Of a stretch of DNA of 64,000 nucleotides, positions 23,801-35,800 are shown one piece after another. The stretch is from Benincasa hispida (Eukaryota; Streptophyta; Magnoliopsida; Cucurbitales; Cucurbitaceae). The translations under genes and the position numbers were made by a program. The notes beneath the pieces were generated by a model. The model was not told the DNA's origin and did not search any database. It saw only the letters and a list, made by a program, of their open reading frames with translations. The DNA lies in assembly GCF_009727055.1 (NCBI RefSeq), contig NC_052349.1:94465340-94529339 (forward strand). The letters are read 5' to 3'. Positions within the stretch are counted from its first letter, which is position 1; each line of letters opens with the position of its first letter.

Positions 23801-26800
23801 TCCCTGTTTTTGCTCTCATTATTTTCAACACAAGCATCAGTTTTATCAAAATTATTACCATCAGGAGGAATAAAAGTACTAGTACCTGGAACTGACACCC
23901 ATTTTGACTCCTGGACTGAAGCCGGAGAAATAACAGGTAGCGCTATTTCCTTTCTGACATTCCTCCTATAATATGTGATCCATGAGATTTGTTGGTAGGT
24001 AGGATGGATTCATTGGTACTTATGTCAAGAATGGGTTCAAGTAAGACAAATAGACTCGGATCCCAATTGGTTTCTTCACTAGTATTCTCTCCCTGAAGGG
24101 AACCATTGGGAAAGAATGGATGATCTTCCAAGAATGTCACATCCATTGAGACAAAGTATTTCCTGGAAGAGGGATGATAACACTTGTACCCACGTTGATG
24201 AAGAGGATACCCCATAAAGACACATTTCTGGGCACGAGGAGTAAACTTGGTTCGGTTAGGACCATGAGTATGGACGAACACAACACACCCAAATACCCGA
24301 AGGGGAACATCAGAAATAAGTCGATTATTAGGGTAGGTCACTTTAAAGTAATCTAGGAGGGTTTGGAATTTTAGAGCTCGGGACGGCATTCGATTTATCA
24401 GATGGGCTGCTGTCAGAACAGCATCCCCCCATAAATTGGACAGAAGAGAAATTAACAACATAAAAGACCGAGCAACTTCGATGAGGTGACGGTTTTTCTG
24501 TTCGACCACTCCATTTTGTTGAGGAGTGTACGCACAGGAACTCTGATGGACTATTCCTTTTGAGATTAAGAACTCCCTAAAGGAATTATTAAAGTATTCC
24601 CGACCATTGTCACTACAGAGAATAGCAATTTTTGCATTGAATTGGGTTTCTATGGAGTAGTAGAACTGTTGGAAGACCAATGTAACTTCAGATTTATCTG
24701 TCAGAAGAAAAACCCAGATTAACCTAGTATGGTCATCAATGAAGGTTCAAACCACCACTTGCCAGTGACAGTAGTAACAGGTGACAGACCCCAAACATCG
24801 CTATGGAAAAGGGTGAATGATTTGGAAGGCTTATAAAGCTGAGATTTTAATGATGCACAGGGTTGTTTGGCTTGGACACATACATCACAATTTAACTTAG
24901 AAATATTAACATTATGAAAAAGATGGGGAAACAAATAATTCATATAATGGAAATTAGGGTGCCCAAGGCGATAGTGCCATAACATATAGTCAATTTCAAA
25001 CACAAAAAAATGAGATGAAAGTAAACTAGTCCTATCACATATCCTAGATGAGGCTTCTTCAGTGAGTAAATAGAGCCTCCTGTCATGCCGGACAGTGCCA
25101 ATCGTCATCCCCAAGTTCAGATCCTAAAAAACAACAGCATCAAGTGAGAAGATAACACGACATTTCAAGTCCCTTGTAATTTTACTAACAGATAAAAGAT
25201 TGTAAGAGACTTTTGGCACATGCAACACATCTTGGAGAACTAAGCCCTCAAAGGGCGACAACCGTCCTTTTCCGGCAACAGTGGCAAAAGACCCATCAGC
25301 AATTCTGATCCTCTCATTTCCAGCACTTGATTGATAAGAAAGAAACTTTTCGGAAGAGCCAGTCAAGTGGTCTGTAGCCCCTGAATCTAAAATCCATGGT
25401 TTACTACCAGTCATGCTAACAAAGCCGGAGGAGTGAAGAGTACCTGATTGGGCGATTACACTTACGTCTACTGTACCAGAAGTGCTCCGACTGTTTTCCT
25501 GATTCTGAGATTGTGTATCTCCAGTTGCTGATTCACCTACCAGTGCCCAACCTGACTGTCGTTTTTTACCATTCGGCGGACGGCCATGCAACTTCCAACA
25601 TTGATCTTTCGTGTGCCAGGAATTCTTGCAATGTTCACACACTGGAGTCGGCTTACTGTTCTGTTTATCATGGACAGGGCCTGAGGTTTTGAAAGTAGCA
25701 GAATCTGTTGGCATCACAAGCGTATTATTCATTGCCCTAGACCTGTCTTCCTTAAGACGTACTTCAGAGCAAACTTATATTAAGGATGGTATTGGACGAG
25801 TTCCCAATATACGACTTCGTACTACATCAAACTTAGAGTTTAGTCTGGCAAGAAAGTCGTATAGACGGTCGGTTTCCTCAGACTGATAATGCAAGACTCC
25901 TCCACATGGACAATTCCAAATCATCTCACGACACAAATTCATCTCTTGCTAAAGAAGTGACAGTTTATTGAAGTATGCTATAACATCCATTGCCCTTTGC
26001 TTATACTCATGAACTTTCTTATGTAAGGTATATAACCGAGAAGCGTTCTGTCTTTTGAAGTAAAGCTTTTGGACTACCTCCCAAATATCTCGAGTCGTGG
26101 CTGCATATAGTAGGGGTTTTCCAATCTGAGGTTTCATACTCCTACCAAAATAGACCGGAACAGAGAGTCTTCTCCCTTCCAAATTCGTTCTTGGGGGTCG
26201 CCTGGTCTTGGTTTTGGTATCTCACCCGTCAGATATCCAAATTTGTGACGACCCTCAAGAGCCATTTTAATGGATTGGGACCGAGGGAAATAATTATCAT
26301 CATTTAATTTTTCTCCTACAATAAAGCTAGAAGAGTTGCCTATTGCTCCAGAGAATAAATTTGAAGAGTATGCAGGAAAAGAAGTTACCGAATTTCAGGG
26401 TAAATCGGTTGATTCTGGTTTAGATCTGACTGGACATTGGATGTCGATCCCAGTGTTTCCCCAATGGCAGCTATCTGTTGCTGGAACATCTCATTCTGCT
26501 GCTTAATCTGTAGTTGCAACTGAGTAAACTGGTCTTGGATTATACTCCCTTGGTCCCGACGATGGGACAATAATTCTTCCCCTCCAAACCCACCAATGAT
26601 CGACGATGACTGTCCCAAACTACTATTCACATCCAGCTGGAACATAGGATCCCGATTGATGAAGTGACAGCCACTGGTTGGATCCATTCCCGATTGATTC
26701 GGCTAATGAAATAAGCTGCGACTCAGACCAACTCCAGCGCCATTGACAGCGCGTCGATCAGGGAACCTCGGTTCGCGCCGACTCGAGGGATTGGCTGGAA

Positions 26801-29800
26801 CCGACTGGACGAAGCCGCTGGACCGATCTGCACGAAAGGGACGGCACCGGTTGGAGGTTGCGTTACTTGGAAAACGTCGAACGGCTGTGTCGACTTCAAC
26901 CTTTGCGGCACGGAAGAAATCGGATGGACCTACTATGGATCGCTGATCGTCTACATCTGTGGTGACTCGGATGAAATCTGGAGAAAATTAACCAGTTGGT
27001 CGGATCTGATCGGCTGGTCGAGTCTGGTCGACTGTTCATCACGTTGAAGATGGGGAAGGGCAGATTGGAAATATCGATCAATATCGTTTTAGATAACAAT
27101 GGCTATATCTGTGCCATTGGTTTGGGATTCTCCTATTGGGTTTTCCTCAATGGTGGCAAGAGTTTCGTCTCCATGCTCTGATACCATGATGAAAAAGACA
27201 AGAGTAGCGATAGAAAATAGCACACACAAAGTTTACGTGGAAAAACCCTAATCAAGGAGAAAAAACCACGGGATAAAGAATTCTTATTAGAAGACTGATA
27301 CGAAGTATACACAGCGACTACCAACTTAAATAGAAAAAAGGGAAACCCTAGAGTACAAGGAAAAAGACAGAAATGCTCCTAAAGTAAAAAACCCTAATTT
27401 CAACATTGTTAAGTAATTTTGAAGGGAAAAGATTATCCCAATCCCCTAATTCTAGAATTTTGTCTTTGGAATCATCAGGCAAGTTCACTATTAAATCGCT
27501 TTCCAAACATTTAATTGCTTCATCTTCTATGGATAACGACATTTTTCGGGCTTTATGGAAGTCTAAAAGCCCCAAAAGAATTAGTATTCTGGTATAGATC
27601 ATGATCTACAGCACCCTCAACTGTGCAGAAAAGTCATTATTTATCTCCTTCCATTTGCCCTCTTTGCTTAGCATCCAGTGAGAACCTACAACATTTATTT
27701 TTTCAATGCCCTTTCTCTAGTAAGTTCTAGTGGAAGTTGTTCTCATTTTTATGTGTCTTGGGTTTTTGGAAATTCTTTTTGAGATAATGTTTCGCAATTG
27801 CTAAGTGGTCCTCACTTTCACGCAAAACTCAAGTTTTATGGTCAAATGCAGTTCGAGTTATATTGTCAAAACTTTTGTTTGAACGGAATGAAAGAATCTT
27901 TCATGACAAACCCGATTGATGATTGGTTTCATAATAGGAAAGATGATGTGGTTATTAAGCTTGACATGGAAAAGGTAGATGCTAGGAAGCACAGACATTT
28001 CTAATTATGCAGAGAATCGGTATCAGATACGGATACGTCCAGATACGTGATTTGAAGTATCTGGTTTTTTTATTTTTATTTTTAATTTTCAGATAAGCAT
28101 ATTTGCTTCCAGATATGTGAAGAGGATACGTGGGTCAATTTTTTTTTTTCCAAATTTAAGCCCAATCACTTAAAAGGCCCAACCCACAACCCATTTTATT
28201 TTAGTGCATGTTTAGGAGTGATTTTAAAATCATCAAAAATCACTTTTTTCATTTTTAAAATCACTCGAAAACATATTTTTAATTACTCAAAATTAATTTA
28301 GTTTTCAAATTTACACTTTTAAATGCAATTTTCATATCAAAATTAGTTTTGAAGGATTAAACATGTTTCACGATGATTTGAAAATGACAAAAGTGATTTC
28401 AACCGTTTTAAAATCACTTCCAAACATAAAAGTCCACTTAAATTAAGCAATCCAAAACAAAATAATTAAAAATGATAAAAACATAAAAAATTTAAAAGAA
28501 ATCCGAAATGTAATTAAATCTTCATTCTTTCCTTCTCTCTCACTATTTAAATCATGATTCATACCCCCTTCATCCTCAATTTCATTCTTCAATCTTCATC
28601 TTCTACTTCTTTCCTATTGTCTACTCTAGTTGCTCAACAATCACTTGACGTTACTAGATTTTTTTTCAAGTTTCCACTTTTTTTTTAATCTATTTAATCT
28701 AACTTAAAATAAGTATTATAGCAATTAACTAGATATTGTGTGTGTATGTGTGTATATATATAATGTATCTTCAACGTATCTATATCTTAGTTTTTTTAGA
28801 AATTAACGTATCACCGTATCGTATCGTATATGTATCATGTATCCGTATCTGTGGCTGTGCTTCTTAGAGTAGATGTTGTTCTGCAAGCCAAAGGTTTTGG
28901 GGTTGTTTGGCACTTGTGGATTCAAGGTTGCATATCTAGCGCCAACTTTTCAATCATTATTAACGGCAGGCCTCGTGGCAGGATTATACTTTCTCGTGGT
29001 ACTAGACAAGGTGACCCCCTCTCTCCTTTCCTTTTCATCCTCGTGGCTGACTGCTTTAGTCATTTCTTGGACCATAGTTTGACTAAGAAATTGATTGTTA
29101 CGCACCCTATTGGTGATTCCTTTTTTTTAAGTCATCTTCAATTTGCTCATGATACCTTGCTTTTCTCTACTACTAATCGATCGGCTTTGACTCATCTGTT
29201 TGAGGTTATTCATGTCTTTGAACAAGCATCTGGTTTGTCCATTAATTTCTCTAAGAGTGAGTTGTTGGGGGGTTAACCTTCTCGAGGATGATTTGGACTG
29301 GATGGTGAATTAATTTGGATGCAAAGAGGCCATTGGCCCACGACTTATCTTGGTCTCCCATTGTGAGATAACTCCAATTCTATGAGGTTTTGGCACCCCG
29401 TTGTTGAGAGAATTCAACAGAAGCTCCATAACTAGAAGTATGCTTATATATCTAAAGGCGGAAGGCATACTCTCATCCAAACCACCCTTTCAAGCTTGCC
29501 TACATACTACCTCTCTCTTTTCCGTGCCCTTACTGATGTTATTAATAGATTGGAGAAATTGATTCGTGACTTTCTTTGGGAGGGTTCCCGTGGTGAGGAT
29601 GGCATGCATAATGTGAATTGGGCAACCACTCAGCGTCCTAAGCTTTTGGGCGGCCTTGGTATAGGTAACTTTCGATGTCATAATTATGCTCTTCTGCAAA
29701 TGGATTTGGTCGTTTTACATGAACATAATGCATTATGGAGGCAACTTATTGTGGCTAAACATTACTTTCCTTCATGTATATGGCCATCTATTACTCGTAC

Positions 29801-32800
29801 TTTGGCCAAATCCTCGTGGAGGTTTATTTGTCAGACCGTTGATCTGGTTGCTTCTCGCACTAAATGCTCCCTTGGCACGGGCTCTACTATTTCTTTTTGC
29901 GAAGGCCATTGGCTTAGTTGTGGTGTTCTCTCTGTGGTTTTCCCTTGTTTGTTTCGGCTTACTAGGTCTCCCGATATTATGGTGGCTGAGGTGTAGCTTA
30001 CGGATTCTAAGGCTTGGAACCTGCATCTTTGTCGTAATCTTCGTGATTCTAAAATTCACGAATGGGCTTTGTTATCTCTATTATTGTCTACTGTCGAATT
30101 TCGTGATGTGCCCGATTCGTGGAGATGGTTAGTTGGCCCATCTTCGTTTTTGGTAAAATCTCTCATTGATGACTTAATGGTTTTGTGAGGGATTTATACT
30201 CTATCATCTGGTGGGATCATTACCCTAAAAAAATTAAAATTTTCTATTGGGAGCTTAGTCATAGTGCCATCAATACTACAGATCATCTCCAACGCCGCAT
30301 GCCTTATATGTCTCTCTCCTTCTTGGTGTGTTATGTGCAACGTTCAGGCTGAGTCCCCTGCTCATCTGTTCATACATTGTTCCTTTGCCTCCGACTTCTA
30401 GAACGATATTTTGGACACTTTGGGTGGTCAATCTTTTGTTCCCATGATATTTTGGACATTCTTGACTCCCTTTTGGTGAGACACCCTTTTATTGCCACAA
30501 AGAAGACAACTTGGCTGGCTATTCTGGTTTTTTTTTAGACCTTATGGGGTGAATGTAATAAGCGTCTCTTTAGGGACTCCATCTCATCTTTTGACTCTTT
30601 TATTGATCTTGTTATATCTATTGCTTTTTATTGGTGCAAATTTGGACACCCTTTTAAGAACTTTACTCCTTATTTAGTTTCCAATTGGAAATCTTTTTGT
30701 AATCACCTCTATAAGTGTCTGGGGTTTCCCATATTGTATTTTTTCAATGAAATGTTTCTTCACTAAAAAAAATGACAAACCCATTGATTGGTTAGAGCGT
30801 TTTGCTTCAGCACGGCTTCTAGCATCTTCATGGAGTTCACAATCCAAGTTCTTTGCTGATTACTCTACACAAGACATATGCCTAAATTGGAGTACCTTTA
30901 TTTCTAACACTTAATTATGTTGCTTATATTTTAAGTCTTTGTGATGTTTTGTCAATGACTTATATGTCCCATTTTGAGGTTTTTTTGTAATAGGAAATGA
31001 TGAGGGTGCTAAGATTGCATTAACCTAGTTGAGATAATCTGGTACATCTATTGATCCTTAGTTCTCTTGAGTTGTATGACTCTTTATTTCCTTGTAATTT
31101 GAGCACTTGTTTCTTTTCATCTGTAAAACTCTTAGGTTTGAGAAAGAATCAGAATGCTCTATTCATTCACCAAAGATATGAATATATACAAGAGTACAAA
31201 GCATAGAAAAGGAAAATATCACAAAATATTTACAAAAATGGAAAACCCTAACTATAGAATTATAACACTCCCCCTCAAGTTGGAGCATATATGTTAATCA
31301 TGCCCAACTTGCTACATAGATAATCTATACGTCTTCCATCCAATGCTTTCGTGAAGATATCTCCTAATTGTTCTCCAGTCTTCACATATCCTGTAGATAC
31401 CAACCCTTGTTGAATTTTCTCACGTACAAAATGGGAATCAATTTCAATATGTTTAGTCCTTTCATGAAAAACTGGATTAGAAGCAATATGAAGTGCTGCT
31501 TGATTATCATACCACAACTTTGTCGGTGTAGTGATTTCAAATCCCAACTCAACAAGAAGTTCATATATCCAAATCAATTCACACAGATTGTGCCATTGCT
31601 CTATATTTTGATTCTGCACTTGAACATGACACCACATTTTGCTTCTTACTCTTCCAAAAAATCAAATTACCACCAACAAAAACACAATACCCTGAGGTTG
31701 ATCTTCTGTCTTCTTTAGATCCTGCCCAATCGGCGTCTGAGAAATATTCAATATTAGTATGACCATAATCCTTATATAATAAACCACACCCGAGAGCAGC
31801 CTTCAAATAACAAAGAATCTGTTCCAATGCAGCCCAATGATCAACTGTAGGGCATGACATGTACTGACTCACAATACTTACTGAATAGGCTATGTCGGAT
31901 CGAGTAACTGTAAACGTATCACAAAACCCTAAACGTATCACAAATGGGTTCTAAATTCTCAAACCCTAAGGTTCACAAAAACCCTAAGTTTATTTAGAGA
32001 GCTCTGATACCATGTAAAACTCTTAGGTTTGAGAAAGAATCAGAATGCTCTATTCATTCACCAAAGATATGAATATATACAAGAGTACAAAACATAGAAA
32101 AGGAAAATATCACAAAATATTTACAAGAATGGAAAACCCTAACTATAGAATTATAACATCATTATATCAATAAAAAGTCTGTTTCCGTTTCAAAAAAATA
32201 TATATGAGATGTTGCCCATCATAAAAGTCTCTTTTTCACTTTTCCAACTACCGGAGCCAAAAAGATGTTCTTGGCTTGCCATGTAAAGGGATGCCACAAG
32301 TATGTGTCGGCCCCCTATTATCCACTTTGCAGCCATGTTTCAATGCCCAATAAGAGTCATAATGATCTTCAAGATTAATCCCCAAGAATTTTGACTTAGG
32401 TCCGATGCATCCCCAAATTCTTTGGTAGCGTCAAAAAGATTTTTGTTTTCTCCATTTAATGGAAGACCAACTTTCAATGAGAAAAATGAAAGAACGTTGA
32501 AAAGATGAAAAGATGGTGTTGGAAAGATTGTCGAGAAGAATCTCTTCATGTGAAGAAAAGAGAATAGTGAAATTCACATGTGTTTTTTTCCACAAAAATC
32601 CCCTTGATTAACACCACCTGTTCCGCAGCCATCAACATACAACTCAAGCAATGAACCATAAGAATGAAAAGAAAGGGTGATAAAGAATCAACTCTGTGAA
32701 AGTTCCTTGAAAGGAAGTCCCAATCAACCATATCAAAGGTCTCTTCAATATCCTATTTTATGGCCACCCCTTACCTTTCTTTCTAGCCCATTCATCAATT

Positions 32801-35800
32801 AGTACATTCACAATAAGAGAGACATCCAGAATGTGCCTCTTGCAACAAAGGTGGATTGGAATTCAATGATAATGAAAGGAAAAACAGTTTTCGATATTTT
32901 TGATAAAACTCTAGCAATAATTTTATAAATGTAGGAGGTGAGGCTACTGGGTCTATAATCACCCACCGACTTAGCAACAACTTTCTTGTAAATCAGGCCA
33001 ATGTAGGTTTCATTGAGATTAGCATTGATTAGGGAGGCAACTCTTGCCCTTTTTCTTAGTAAATAACTGCTCATGAAATGCCACAGATTCGACCACACTG
33101 TCTCTGTCATTTAGGAGGCTAACCCATAGATAAAAGTAAACCTCAACAATAGTGCGTTTTCTTCCCTTTAGCTGCCATTGGTCTATGGAAGAAACTAGAA
33201 TTTGCATCACCTTCATTTTCAACAAGCCATTTAGCCTTGCATCTGTCTCCAAAGAGCTTCCTTTTTAATCGATAAGGAAAGAACATCCTCCTTGATACTT
33301 GATAGCAGTTCTTTTCCTTTTGTCTTCATCATTAAAGGAGCCTGTTTTTCCTTTAACATCAAGCAAAAGTAATTCCTTGGTAAGAAACACTATCCGATCT
33401 GTGATTCTGCCCGAAGGTAGTATTGTTTCAGTCCTTAATCACTGACTACAGATTTTGATGCCATCCATTGCTTTGACGAGAAATAAAAATCAACCCATTT
33501 TCCAGCTAGGGTGATTGAGCCAGCCATCGACAAATCTGAAAGGCATCAGGCCCTATTTTTCGTTTCCAAGAATAAGGCAAATAGAGAAGTGGTCGGATGT
33601 AATCCTTTCAAGTCTCCGGAAATTGCACTTGAAAACTTGGCAATGATACCAACTCAAATAAGAAATCTACCGATGCGGTTAAGAGTAAAAGGAATGGAAC
33701 GAATCTTTAATCATTCCACATTTGATGGCTTTATAGATACAGTTTTATTTAATGCTCTCGATTGGTACAAATATTCATGCCCTTATAAAGAGTATAGTGT
33801 TTCTACTTTAATTTATAATTGGAGATCATTATTGTAATCCACCAATGCTGGTTGGGAAGCTTGATATTTCCTTTTGTAAATGTCATGATATTCTGTTTCT
33901 TTCTGAAAAGAAAAAAAAATAGAAAGGATGGAGTGCAAATTACAATCTTAGAGGTCCCAACTTCTCTAGCTTTTCATAACATTCATGATACAAGCCACGT
34001 ACCACAAGAAAGGGTTTATTATTCTTGTAACTGTGCATGTCAGCATCTACAGGTCTATAATAATAGCATACCAAATAAATAAATAGATCTAAAGACAATT
34101 CGGAAAACATTTCACCTTTTTGGAGCGCATTCCACAAAACCCACTCCTGGTTATGTTCCATTTTGAATTCCCACTTACATCCAAGGAGAGGTTCCCAGAG
34201 AATACTCCTATAGAAGATATATTTAGTATAAGGTGAATAAATAAAAGTAGTAACAGATAAACCTGAAAATAAGTTGGTAGAAATCATGTGACGGACTACA
34301 GAGGAAGTGATAATTTTCCTAGTGCTTGTGGAATGAATATAGTAGAAAGTGAATATTGAACCGCAGTTCCTGACTTTTACCATTATAAGATTTCTCGGAC
34401 CTCCTCAATCAGAGAACCTTCCAATCACTCGTAAATCAGATTCTCAGATCTCATAAAAGCTTAAACAGTGCTTCAGGAAATTCTCTTTTTTCTTTTCATT
34501 TATCAATGAAAACTTGTTTGTTATTATATGTATAGATAACAGTACTGCAGGTGAAGTATATGTTTTAGAGAGATAAAAGAACATATAATATAAAGCAATG
34601 GCAACGACCAACTATTATATTTAGATGTAAGTACTTCAGGTGCAATATATTTTTAGAGAGAGAGGAAATATATTATAGGGCAATACCAACAACCATCAAG
34701 GTGATAATTTGTATTTAAACGAGAGAGACAATTTGCTATACAGTACCGCGAAGCTCATTTCCAGTTTCACTGATTTCCAAAGATGCTGAAGACAATCCTG
34801 AAAGCAATCAAATGAAAACACTAAATATTTTATTCCAATGATTATTAAAATAAACCCTTAAACAGCTTACTGCTTGTTGTAATAAGTTATTGACAAGAAG
34901 TAAGCGAATTACATGATTTTAGCATATGCCTTAATGAAAAGTTTAGTATCCTTAAAAAAATTGATTTTAGCTAATAAAAGATTTGAACTGTTTACCATTC
35001 TTATTGCACTTCAAAAAAAAAAAGGCAAAAATATACTTTTAAGTCCTTGAGGTTCGGACTTAGTATCCATTTAGCACTATGTTTCAAAATGGACATTTTT
35101 AGTCCAAAGATTTGCAAAATAGTTATAAATGGTCCTTGAACTCTTTAAGCGGTCATTTGACTAGTGAAAAGGTGTTATAGCAATTAAGATGCTAACTGTA
35201 CATTGTTTATGTGGCAAAATATGTTAGTTTAACAATATTTTTTATGACTGACTTCCTCTCTCTCCATCCATTCTCTCCTTTTCCCCTTCTCTGCCAAGTC
35301 TTGTCAATGCCGCCGCCGCCTCCTTGCCTGTCGCAATCTCATCCTTCATTGCTGATCTATTTGAAAGGGCATTCCAGATCCATGAGGAGCAATCATTTAT
35401 TATTCCTCATGGATTTGGAAACTAAATCTGAAATGCATATGCAAAGAAACCAAATTTTAATATCTTCTTTCAATTCTAAGAATAGCTCATTTTCTTTTTT
35501 TTTTTTGGGGATTTTCTTTTAGAATAGCATTTGTTGGAAATCTCGTAACTTTTCCAATTAAATCGGGATGGATTTTTGTTGGTCATTGATTTCCAAATCA
35601 ACCCTTCTAATTTTTCCTCAAACTCAAGATGGGGACAAAAGAAAAGAAACTAAAATTAAAGTTGGATTGATTATACTTTTTTCTTCCCTTTTCAATGGGG
35701 TAATTGGAAAATTTTGCTTTACATTTTAGAATAAATTTAGAGCAACTTGAAGTTGACTTGCTTTCCTACCAAAATGTGTTTTCACCAAGCTTCGCTGCCC

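Larger units (their letters stand above)
21680..27405 (-). mobile_element. Copia-1: near-complete copia element in the LINE
   Basis: A 5726-bp element on the minus strand with two 219-bp LTRs, a primer-binding site matching initiator tRNA-Met (TGGTATCAGAGC), gag, protease, integrase, reverse transcriptase and RNase H in copia order, and a purine-rich tract before the 3' LTR. Target duplications are CTGTT (21675-21679) and TTGTT (27406-27410), one mismatch. Removing the element restores the LINE. All genes are present but in at least seven frame pieces, so it is inactive. The LTRs differ at roughly a dozen bases by eye, so it is not very recent. Confidence 0.93.
31122..32158 (-). mobile_element. 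Copia-2: young 1037-bp deletion derivative
   Basis: Two 146-bp LTRs (31122-31267, 32013-32158) differ at only two positions by eye. A PBS TGGTATCAGAGC (minus, 32001-32012) and a purine tract AACTTGAGGGGGAG beside the 3' LTR are kept. Only the RNase H end of pol remains between them. Target duplications are TCATC (31117-31121) and TCATT (32159-32163). It sits in the 3' UTR of LINE-A. Retained PBS, tract and matched LTRs suggest it moved in trans, as a small non-autonomous copy. Confidence 0.92.

Noticed and set aside
19822..32198. Twin priming (5' inversion) of a single LINE to explain the head-to-head LINE pair at about 21025.
   Set aside because: The minus part has its own 3' tail and covers the same ORF2 region as the plus part, whereas twin priming yields non-overlapping segments with one tail.
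33940..34383. 147-codon minus-strand frame across CIA30 exon C.
   Set aside because: It reads exon C in the wrong frame; the true frame (FSGNLSLDV) is defined by splicing with exons B and D.
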